Shown in pieces: positions 27,657 through 33,135 of a stretch of 33,135 nt of DNA; the stretch's first letter is position 1; every line of letters begins with the position of its first letter. The notes under the pieces are model-generated. The model was not told the DNA's origin, searched no databases, and saw nothing but the letters and a program-made list of their open reading frames with translations. The translations under genes and the position numbers were made by a program. Origin of the DNA: a virus; the IMG/VR virus record IMGVR_UViG_3300035182_000721, positions 1-33,135 of that record; one strand, written 5' to 3'.

Positions 27657-28115
27657 TCACTCCGTGGCTTCACCGCCGATGCGGATCCCGTTGAGGACGA
27701 GACCACAGATGTTGAGGTCGACCTTCACCACGTCCGGCTCCTCGCCCTGTGCGAATCCCTGGTCACCCTTGTTGATGGTGACCCGCTCCATCTTGTCGGT
27801 CTGGATCGGTTCGGTTCCAAAGCTGATGGAGTGAACGATGTCGAACTCCACGAGCGTCGGATCGACCTGACCGCCATTGGAGAGGTCATCGAGGAGCCGA
27901 AGGAACTCCTCGCGCAGCAGCTCCATCGAGGCGGTGAAAGTCACCTGACCCGCCGTGTACCCCAAAGGGACGCGGGGCTGGCCGTACACGGGCTTCTTCT
28001 TCGATTCGAAGGAGTAGTTCAGGGCCTTGAGCGTGTAGTACCGCTCCCCGTTGATCGTGAAGCGGCTGGACGAGAAGTCGGGTCGGATCCCGTTCGTGCG
28101 AGTGGCGAGTGCCAT
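27657..28115 (-). CDS. Tail tube protein
   Basis: A 152-residue protein directly downstream of the sheath gene, the usual order and a usual tube-subunit size. It has a beta-sandwich pattern: FTINGERYYTLKALNYSFESKKKPVYG, GYTAGQVTFTASMELLREEFLRLLDDLSNGG, EFDIVHSISF and a C-terminal DVVKVDLNICGLVLNGIRIG. Hexameric rings of this protein stack to form the inner tube. A strong hairpin follows its stop. Confidence 0.82.
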   Translation of the reverse strand: MALATRTNGIRPDFSSSRFTINGERYYTLKALNYSFESKKKPVYGQPRVPLGYTAGQVTFTASMELLREEFLRLLDDLSNGGQVDPTLVEFDIVHSISFGTEPIQTDKMERVTINKGDQGFAQGEEPDVVKVDLNICGLVLNGIRIGGEATE

Positions 28116-28120
28116 GGTGA

Positions 28121-29524
28121 TCAGGCCCCCTTCGTGAAGCCGACGTTGTAGGAAATGAAGCTGGCGTATCCGCGCCGCAGCTCACGGACTTCGCCAGAGA
28201 TGGCGCTCGACGTGAGGACGTTGTTCGTGCGTTTCACGTAGCCCTCTGCGCTAACGACGTACTTGGTATCCACGAGAGCCTCACGGAGACGACCCGTGAG
28301 ATTGGCGTCGATGGCTTCCGCCTGGGCGTCGGTGAGGCTCCCAGTCCCGTCCTTCTTGAGGTCGAGATCGCGATTGAGCCACCCGATGAGCACGTCACGG
28401 GCGACCTTCGATCCGAGGTCCGACACTCGGCAGAACTGGTGCTCCGAGTAGTCCGAGCCACTGGCAGCCATCGTCGGCCCCCTGGTGACGTAGAACCCAG
28501 GACGGCCGGGGACCGTGCGGAAGGTGACGAACCGAGCGGCGTCGAGGGTCACGCGATCGGCTGCCGAGTTGTAGAGCGCCCTGACCCGGCTCGGGAGCGG
28601 CCCGCCACGGACCTCGCCCGGGTGTCTCTGCGGGGTGATCGAGGCGATGCGCGCGCCGTATGTGGAAGCCCCGGGACGCTTGTGTACGAGCTGCGTGATC
28701 GGGCTCATGATGTCGATGGGCTCGGCCACCACGAGCACGCCCGCATCGGCCACGCCCGCGAACGCCGTGACCAGCGTGGAGTTGAGGACGACGAAGGGCG
28801 CATCCATGACGGCACGGAAGTACTTCCCGACGGCCTTGGCTGCCGAGACGATCGCACCGGCCGCCGCCGCCATTGCGGTACATGCGGAGGTCATGGCCGC
28901 ATCGTCAGCCCCGATCTGGCGGCCGATCACGAGGAGCGTGCCGAACTCACGGGGATCGTTCACGACCACGTTGCCCGCCGTGGTGAAGTTCGTGGGGCTG
29001 TAGTACGGCGCGGAGCAGTCGATCGAAGCCGTGTCGTTCACGCCGTACGCACCTGCCGCGAAGTCCAGCGTGACGCCGGTCCCCGTGAGGACGATGGTGG
29101 CCGCCGTCGCGACCGGAGCCGCATAGGTGTTGCCGCCGTCGAGGGAGATCGCGACCTGGCTCGTCCCGATGACGCCGCCCGTCGTGATCTTGGTGCGGAT
29201 CCGGTAGTCGTCGTTCGGGGTTCCGGTGGCCGTGATGGGCGGCGACGAGCCCGTGTAGGAGGGCGTGCCCGTCACACCGGCCACGTCCGAGGTGGGCGAG
29301 CAGAGGTAGACGGCGCCGTTCTCTGCGATCTGTTCGGCCGCAGCCTCGACGCCTGGCCCCTTGCCGCGGGCGGCCACGAGGCTGGGGATGTCTAGATACA
29401 GCTCCATCGCGTTCGCGGGGCCGCTGGAGGTGTACCCGATGATGCAGTTGATGCCATCGGTGGCCGGAGGCGCGACTGCCGCCGCACCATCGACCGACGT
29501 GAGCTTGACGTACGGGAGGGTCAT
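28121..29524 (-). CDS. Tail sheath protein
   Basis: A 467-residue contractile sheath subunit; its presence identifies a myovirus-like tail. N-terminal AVAPPATDGINCIIGYTSSGP and an Ala/Gly-rich outer domain are followed by the conserved core AYMAMAAAAG-like SACTAMAAAAGAIVSAAKAVGKYFRA, AARFVTFRTVPGRPGFYVTRGPTMA, then YSEHQFCRVSDLGSKVARDVLIGWLNRDL. The C-terminal arm ends YASFISYNVGFTKGA. On contraction these subunits rearrange to drive the tube through the envelope. Confidence 0.88.
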   Translation of the reverse strand: MTLPYVKLTSVDGAAAVAPPATDGINCIIGYTSSGPANAMELYLDIPSLVAARGKGPGVEAAAEQIAENGAVYLCSPTSDVAGVTGTPSYTGSSPPITATGTPNDDYRIRTKITTGGVIGTSQVAISLDGGNTYAAPVATAATIVLTGTGVTLDFAAGAYGVNDTASIDCSAPYYSPTNFTTAGNVVVNDPREFGTLLVIGRQIGADDAAMTSACTAMAAAAGAIVSAAKAVGKYFRAVMDAPFVVLNSTLVTAFAGVADAGVLVVAEPIDIMSPITQLVHKRPGASTYGARIASITPQRHPGEVRGGPLPSRVRALYNSAADRVTLDAARFVTFRTVPGRPGFYVTRGPTMAASGSDYSEHQFCRVSDLGSKVARDVLIGWLNRDLDLKKDGTGSLTDAQAEAIDANLTGRLREALVDTKYVVSAEGYVKRTNNVLTSSAISGEVRELRRGYASFISYNVGFTKGA

Positions 29525-29535
29525 ATGGACTCCAC

Positions 29536-29584
29536 GTCACCATCACTTGAGGGTGACCTAGGCGAAGGCCGGAGATCCCCGGCC
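29536..29584. other. Two hairpins in the sheath-terminator gap
   Basis: GTCACC-N10-GGTGAC (29536-29557) and GGCCGG-N6-CCGGCC (29567-29584) lie in tandem in the 78-bp gap between the tail terminator stop (29603) and the sheath ATG (29524). They could set sheath expression by RNA processing or weak termination. Neither has a T-tract on the minus strand. Confidence 0.4.
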
Positions 29585-29602
29585 GAAGTGGGTATAGGCG
29601 AT

Positions 29603-30085
29603 CTATGGGATGAAGCTCTGGGTCATCCCTGAGACGTGCGCGGCTTGGCCGGTCAGCGGTTCCTCATCCTCGATGGCGCCGCCCGGCGTAGTTGGGAGCG
29701 CCTGTACCGGGATCGGAATCGTCACGTGCACCGTCTGAAGGACTACGCATCCCTTCATGCCCTTGTCTCTCGGGGGCCAGTCAGCCGGGCCGATCAGAAA
29801 CGTGCCATGGGCCGCCATTCGGAGCGCGGTCAGGAGGGCGTGCCGCATCCTCCATGCGTGCTCGTAGGTCGAGCCGTACACATGTACCACGAAGGCTGTA
29901 TCGAGAGCACCCATGATCCGGTCGTCCGAGGGCCAGTCCGATGACCACGACTCGCCCGACGGGATCCACGTATAGCGAGGCGGGCTCATCGTGTCGGTCA
30001 GGTGCTCCGCCCCGACGTACGTCTGAGCGACGTTGGCCAGGATGTCCCGGACCTCTGCGATGTATTCGAGCGGCGGGATGCTCAC
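29603..30085 (-). CDS. Tail terminator / completion protein (probable)
   Basis: A 160-residue protein from GTG 30085 (GTGA overlap with the gp10-like gene). N-terminal helix IPPLEYIAEVRDILANVAQTY, then a beta sheet with AFVVHVYGSTYEHAWRMRHALLTALRMAA and VTIPIPVQAL. This matches tail terminator folds, which cap the tube and sheath and join tail to head. Its slot between the gp10-like protein and the sheath is the standard place. The C terminus is a short disordered tail. Confidence 0.65.
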   Translation of the reverse strand: MSIPPLEYIAEVRDILANVAQTYVGAEHLTDTMSPPRYTWIPSGESWSSDWPSDDRIMGALDTAFVVHVYGSTYEHAWRMRHALLTALRMAAHGTFLIGPADWPPRDKGMKGCVVLQTVHVTIPIPVQALPTTPGGAIEDEEPLTGQAAHVSGMTQSFIP

Positions 30086-30591
30086 GTTGACCAGACCTTT
30101 CCGAACAACTCAGTCATCCGGGCGTTGATCGCATCCCTCCACCTCGGTGGAAGACGACCGCCATTCGGCACCATTGAGCGGGCAGGAAGACGCCAGCCTC
30201 GATTGAGACTCTGGCGTTGCTCCCTGTTCATCGCCTTGATCTGCTTCCCACTCACTGACTTCCCGTTGAGGGTCACGCGTCGTGCGCCCTTTTGATGGGC
30301 GAGTGCGTGTGGGAACTCGACGGCCACCTTGGCGACCGTGGCGAAGATCGCCCGCCGCAGCGAAGACGATGCGATCCGCAGCGGGAGGCCGCTGTTCTTC
30401 GTCCCCGGTGCAAGCCGTCGCCAGGCGACGCCACGAGGGTTACGCCCTGCGGCGATCCCCTCTTCAGCCAGTCCGTACATCGTCTCCGCAATGGCCTCGA
30501 CTGCCTTCGTCCGAAACTGACCAGTCGAGAGCGTGTTGATTTTCGCGATGATCGAGTCGAGCTGGGCGAACGCCCGGGAGTTCTTTCCCAC
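30082..30591 (-). CDS. HK97 gp10-like / tail completion protein
   Basis: A 169-residue protein from GTG 30591, chosen because GAGG lies 8 nt upstream and the gp36-like gene ends just before. It has helical AQLDSIIAKINTLST and AIAETMYGLAEEGIAAG, then GVAWRRLAPGT, SSSLRRAIFATV and FPHALAHQKGARRVTL. This is the Mu virion morphogenesis (gpG) / HK97 gp10 pattern 'W-x-x-L', 'G-x-L-x-x-S' and 'y-a-x-xHq-G'. It ends in a basic tail. It would help connect completed head and tail. Confidence 0.72.
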   Translation of the reverse strand: MGKNSRAFAQLDSIIAKINTLSTGQFRTKAVEAIAETMYGLAEEGIAAGRNPRGVAWRRLAPGTKNSGLPLRIASSSLRRAIFATVAKVAVEFPHALAHQKGARRVTLNGKSVSGKQIKAMNREQRQSLNRGWRLPARSMVPNGGRLPPRWRDAINARMTELFGKVWST

Positions 30592-30592
30592 G

Positions 30593-30994
30593 TCACCATC
30601 CTCGACGCGGCTCGGAGTAGGCGGCGATCCCACTCTCCTCAACCTCGGGGGTCGAGTCCGTACAGCCGGGAGAGCCGTACTTCGCGATCCGCTCCAGGGT
30701 GGCCAGGGCCTCGTCACGACCGTCCCGCCACTGGGAGGTCCCCTGCTCGTCCGGGTTGTGCCCGAGTATGCGCATCGCATCCCAGGCCACGAGCTGGCAG
30801 ACGGCGATGGTGACCGACTGAGAGACGGTCACCATCGGAAGCGCGTAGAACCGCCCTAGGTAGTCGTCAGCATACGCCGACCGTGCGGACAGCATGGTCG
30901 TCAGCCGAGCGGGCGTGATCTCAGCACTGCCCTCGTAGAGGGCAGGTGATAGTCCGTAAGAACCGAGGTCGTCGAGGCTGGCGTAGACGGTCAC
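30593..30994 (-). CDS. DUF1320 / Mu gp36-like head-tail connector
   Basis: A 133-residue helical protein from GTG 30994. It has YASLDDLGSYGLSPALYEG, then ARLTTMLSARSAYADDYLGRFYALPM, then VTIAVCQLVAWDAMRILG and DEALATLERIAKYGSP. These fit DUF1320 (Mu gp36-like) connector proteins, which attach below the portal. It follows the major capsid block as in Mu-like genomes. Its 5' end overlaps the upstream small gene by 4 nt. Confidence 0.75.
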   Translation of the reverse strand: MTVYASLDDLGSYGLSPALYEGSAEITPARLTTMLSARSAYADDYLGRFYALPMVTVSQSVTIAVCQLVAWDAMRILGHNPDEQGTSQWRDGRDEALATLERIAKYGSPGCTDSTPEVEESGIAAYSEPRRGW

Positions 30995-31257
30995 GGGATG
31001 GATCCAATCACACGGGCAGCCTGGTGAACGGTGAGACCGACGGACGCCACCAGCTCCTCCACGTCCGCCCCTCGCACATCCTCGATCGCCGTGTAGTGGG
31101 CCCTGAGGAGATTGCTACGGGCGGGGAACCCCGCAGGAAGTGGAGTGCCAGGCTGGCCCTCGTGGATCGCCAGGAGGGCCGCCTCTGCCGCCCATAGGCC
31201 GGACGCACGGGCGGCCCGCATCATGGATAGCAGGGTCCGCCTATACGTGTCGGCCAC
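30991..31257 (-). CDS. Small head-tail region hypothetical protein
   Basis: An 88-residue helical protein from GTG 31257. It contains RRTLLSMMRAARASGLWAAEAALLAIHEG and EDVRGADVEELVASVGLTVHQAARV. No family is recognised. Located between the capsid and gp36-like genes, it may be a connector or capsid-assembly accessory. It overlaps the next gene by 4 nt. Confidence 0.5.
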   Translation of the reverse strand: MADTYRRTLLSMMRAARASGLWAAEAALLAIHEGQPGTPLPAGFPARSNLLRAHYTAIEDVRGADVEELVASVGLTVHQAARVIGSIP

Positions 31258-31263
31258 GGTGCA

Positions 31264-31446
31264 TCACCCCTTCTGGACCTTCTGGGCCTTCTGGGCCTTC
31301 TGGTCCTTCTGGTGGTCCATACCTGCGCCCTGAACGACGGGGATGGGCTGACCCTCACCCGTCGACTCGATGGCCCTCTGGGCCTGGGCCGCCCTCTCCC
31401 GGGCGATCTTCGCGTACCACGAGCCTGGATACAGAAGTACGGTCAT
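31264..31446 (-). CDS. Small protein with Gln-Lys repeat tail
   Basis: A 60-residue protein from ATG 31446, two bases after the capsid stop. The N terminus TVLLYPGSWYAKIARERAAQAQRAI is amphipathic. The C terminus is a DQK/AQK/AQK/VQK repeat encoded by a 9-bp tandem array. The position after the capsid gene and the basic repeat tail suggest a capsid-internal or DNA-binding accessory. There is no family match. Confidence 0.5.
   Translation of the reverse strand: MTVLLYPGSWYAKIARERAAQAQRAIESTGEGQPIPVVQGAGMDHQKDQKAQKAQKVQKG
31271..31315. repeat. 9-bp tandem repeat (TTCTGGNCC)n
   Basis: Four units of TTCTGG(A/G/T)CC and a fifth, degenerate unit run from 31271 to 31315. On the coding strand they give the x-Gln-Lys tail of the 31446 gene. 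Being a multiple of 3 bp, copy-number change would alter tail length without shifting the frame. Confidence 0.8.
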
Positions 31447-31448
31447 GA

Positions 31449-32336
31449 TCAGCCGTTCGACGCGATGGTGACCACGCCAGGCTTCGAGAGACCGTCCATC
31501 GTCGGGTAGCGGTAGGCCGCGAAGTATGCGAACCACGCGAGCACGTCCGAGTTCGTGAGCGGATCGCGGAACTCGTTGATCTGCGGCTTGCCGTTCGCCC
31601 AGAGGACGAGCGCACTCTTCTTGATCACGACGCTCGTGTACTTCGGGTGGTTCGGATCGGTCATGTCCTTGGGCATCCGATCCGAGACGATCGTGGGGAT
31701 GCCGAGGAAGGTCGGGAGGCCTCCCTTCGACGCCGCATCGATCAGGAGCGGACGGCCGTAGGAGTCCGTAAGTTTGTACATGTTTGCGAGAACCGAGCTG
31801 TGAACCACGACGGCGGCCACGTCCGCCTGCTCGTCGCCGAAAGACATCTTGGCGTCGACGAAAGTCGGGTAGTCGATCGTCTTCGGGGTCGTGGCCGACC
31901 AGATCGAGATCTTCTGCGCAGCAGGGAGGCCGGTCGCGGCCACAGCCACGTCGATGAGCTTCTGATCCCAGGCACGGGTGATCGTCGCCAGGATCTGGCG
32001 GCCCGCCTCGGCATACGGATCCGCGAAGGCCGCAGCGATCTGCGCCCACTTGGTCATCGTGACGGCGTTGCCGACCTGGAAGACGGTCGCCGTCTCCGAG
32101 TCCATCGAGAGCACCTGGGGGACGAGCGGGTCACCGTCGGCCACGATCTGTGCCGCCGCGAGAGCGTTGAAGCGAGGGATCGTCACGGTGTCCCCGCCGC
32201 GCTTCTCCTCGGGGAGACTCGGCACGACGGCGGCCGCCTCGGTCCCGTAGAGGGCGATCTGGCCAGCGAACCCCTGGTGGAGGACATCCTCCAGGATCTG
32301 GGGAATGAACATGTTGGACTTGAGCGTCGTGGTCAT
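31449..32336 (-). CDS. Major capsid protein
   Basis: A 295-residue HK97-fold-type capsid protein. N-arm TTTLKSNMFIPQILEDVLHQGFAGQIALYG; then GGDTVTIPRFNALAAAQ and the E-loop-like SETATVFQVGNAVTMTKWAQ. P-domain helix DPYAEAGRQILATITRAWDQKLIDVAV; then VVVHSSVLANMYKL, LGIPTIVSDRMP and a C-terminal WFAYFAAYRYPTMDG, typical of capsid proteins of this shape. It lies directly downstream of the protease-scaffold gene. GAGG lies 6 nt before ATG 32336. Confidence 0.85.
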   Translation of the reverse strand: MTTTLKSNMFIPQILEDVLHQGFAGQIALYGTEAAAVVPSLPEEKRGGDTVTIPRFNALAAAQIVADGDPLVPQVLSMDSETATVFQVGNAVTMTKWAQIAAAFADPYAEAGRQILATITRAWDQKLIDVAVAATGLPAAQKISIWSATTPKTIDYPTFVDAKMSFGDEQADVAAVVVHSSVLANMYKLTDSYGRPLLIDAASKGGLPTFLGIPTIVSDRMPKDMTDPNHPKYTSVVIKKSALVLWANGKPQINEFRDPLTNSDVLAWFAYFAAYRYPTMDGLSKPGVVTIASNG

Positions 32337-32378
32337 TGCTTACCTCGAATCATGGAAGCAGAAGGAGGTGTGAGGCGA

Positions 32379-33056
32379 TCAGCGGGCCGACTGGCGACGC
32401 TGGTATTCCGCGCGGAGCGCCTCGAACGCCTCGCGGTTCTCGACGTAGAGCGAATGACGCTCCATGTTGCTCATCGACTCCCACGCCTTGGAAGCGGCGG
32501 GGGCGGCCTCGACGGCCTTGGTCGTGAGGGCGGTGATCGGGGACGCCACCGAGGAGAATGCCTGGAGGGCGCCCAGCTCGACGGTCTGCGCCCAGCCACG
32601 CATGGCCGGGGTGAGTTTCTTCTCGGCCGAGAGCTTCGCGATGAGAGCCTTGCGCTCATCGCCCTTGGCCACGCCTTCCAGCTCCTCGATCCGACGCTGC
32701 AGGACCGGGACCGACTGGGCTGCGAGACGCCAGCCCTCGATCACCCCGAGTGCCTGGGTGCGGGTATGGGTGCCGGTGAGGCCACGGAGGCTCTGCGCCT
32801 TCATCATCTTCTTCGGTTCCTCGACGGGGGCCGAAGCTGGAGCGGGTTCACCCTCTGCGGGGCCCTCTGCGGGGCTCTCCCCGAGAGACTCTCCACACAT
32901 CGGGCAGAAGTGGAACGACGGATCGCATTCGGCCCCACACTCGGGGCACAGCACGGGGGCCGCCTGCTCCACGGGCTTATCTGCCTCGGAGGCAGTCTCG
33001 GCGGTCTTATCGATGGTAGGATCGGCGGCCTCCACCGCCTGCTGACGAAGGCTCAT
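32379..33056 (-). CDS. Possible separate scaffold protein from an internal start
   Basis: Within the protease frame, ATG 33056 is preceded by CAGGAG at 4-nt spacing and would give a 225-residue scaffold (MSLRQQAVEAADP and on) lacking the protease domain. Nested in-frame scaffolds are known for lambda C/Nu3 and for Mu protease/scaffold. The internal product would be made in excess of the full-length protease. Confidence 0.55.
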   Translation of the reverse strand: MSLRQQAVEAADPTIDKTAETASEADKPVEQAAPVLCPECGAECDPSFHFCPMCGESLGESPAEGPAEGEPAPASAPVEEPKKMMKAQSLRGLTGTHTRTQALGVIEGWRLAAQSVPVLQRRIEELEGVAKGDERKALIAKLSAEKKLTPAMRGWAQTVELGALQAFSSVASPITALTTKAVEAAPAASKAWESMSNMERHSLYVENREAFEALRAEYQRRQSAR

Positions 33057-33135
33057 GATGCTCCTGTGAGAGGCCGCAAAGGCGACCAGAGAGGACGTGT
33101 TCCTGGTCGCCACTGCGCCCGCATCGGCGGGGAGC
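32379..33135 (-). CDS. Prohead protease, C-terminal scaffold part (joins the N-terminal part at position 1)
   Basis: Continues the protease from the left end of the window; the codon at 33113-33111 is equivalent to 4-2. After the protease core comes a linker with a four-Cys zinc ribbon (CPEC...CPMC within APVLCPECGAECDPSFHFC), a Pro/Glu/Ala-rich stretch, a helical scaffold-like region (TQALGVIEGWRLAAQSVPVLQ, then RRIEELEGVAKGDERKALIA) and the motif KLTPAMRGWAQTVELGALQAF. That motif resembles the C-terminal segment of Mu-type protease/scaffold proteins. The scaffold part would guide capsid assembly and then be degraded by the protease. Confidence 0.85.
   Translation of the reverse strand, partial: LPADAGAVATRNTSSLVAFAASHRSIMSLRQQAVEAADPTIDKTAETASEADKPVEQAAPVLCPECGAECDPSFHFCPMCGESLGESPAEGPAEGEPAPASAPVEEPKKMMKAQSLRGLTGTHTRTQALGVIEGWRLAAQSVPVLQRRIEELEGVAKGDERKALIAKLSAEKKLTPAMRGWAQTVELGALQAFSSVASPITALTTKAVEAAPAASKAWESMSNMERHSLYVENREAFEALRAEYQRRQSAR
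33110..33135. repeat. 26-bp terminal direct repeat, right copy
   Basis: Identical to bases 1-26. Reading from 33109 into position 1 of the other copy preserves the protease frame, which supports circular closure of the contig. Confidence 0.9.

Noticed and set aside
1-33135. tRNA genes, CRISPR arrays, insertion sequences, attachment sites
   Set aside because: I looked for cloverleaf-like sequence, regularly spaced repeats with unique spacers, transposase motifs and core-site repeats next to an integrase, and saw none. The tandem arrays at 9.2-9.4 kb and 31.3 kb have no spacers.

Overview
The window is a complete, circularly closed genome of a small contractile-tailed (myovirus-like) bacteriophage. 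The first 26 bases are repeated exactly as the last 26, and the prohead protease gene reads through the join in frame, so the contig ends are an assembly or circular-permutation artefact and not biological gene ends. Base composition is strongly GC-rich throughout. Proteins are Ala/Arg-rich, GTG starts are common, and genes are packed with ATGA, GTGA and TGATG overlaps. This suggests a high-GC bacterial host. A lipobox-bearing membrane protein in the lysis region hints at a Gram-negative host, but the host cannot be named from sequence alone. No integrase, transposase, DNA or RNA polymerase, tRNA gene or CRISPR array was recognised.

Layout. Almost everything is on the minus strand as one long run read from about 12.3 kb down to 1 and on from 33.1 kb to 17.5 kb. 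It begins with a small XRE-type regulator (12294), then small zinc-ribbon and hypothetical genes, an SF2 helicase, a VRR-NUC nuclease, a primosomal protein whose gene contains a striking 11-bp iteron-like array (candidate replication origin), and a DnaB-type helicase. Small DNA-binding and unknown genes follow, then the head module: small and large terminase, Mu gp29-like portal, two structural/decoration proteins, a LamG-like protein, protease with in-frame scaffold, and major capsid protein. Next come head-tail connectors, tail terminator, sheath and tube. The tail chaperone has a GGGAAAA -1 frameshift site. The run ends with tape measure, a hub/spike/wedge/J/I baseplate series, two fibre-like proteins and a lysis-like group.

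Only about 12.4-17.4 kb is on the plus strand. It starts at a near-consensus promoter (TTGACC-N17-TATAAA) divergent from the regulator. It encodes a recombination module of Fe-S PD-(D/E)XK exonuclease, Sak4-like annealing ATPase and SSB-like protein, ended by an intrinsic terminator. Beyond it lies the most unusual stretch (15.6-17.4 kb). Two near-identical promoter/operator/hairpin/RBS leaders sit in front of different accessory genes, and a duplicated ~95-nt block leads into glycine-aspartate-rich low-complexity coding sequence. Between the two blocks is a DUF6948-like gene. A strong hairpin closes this arm against the convergent lysis genes.

Inferred logic: the divergent regulator region (12.3-12.4 kb) sets the balance between the leftward replication/virion operon and the rightward recombination/accessory operon. 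Replication probably initiates inside the primosomal gene, as in lambda O. Virion assembly follows a Mu/P2-like contractile-tail plan.
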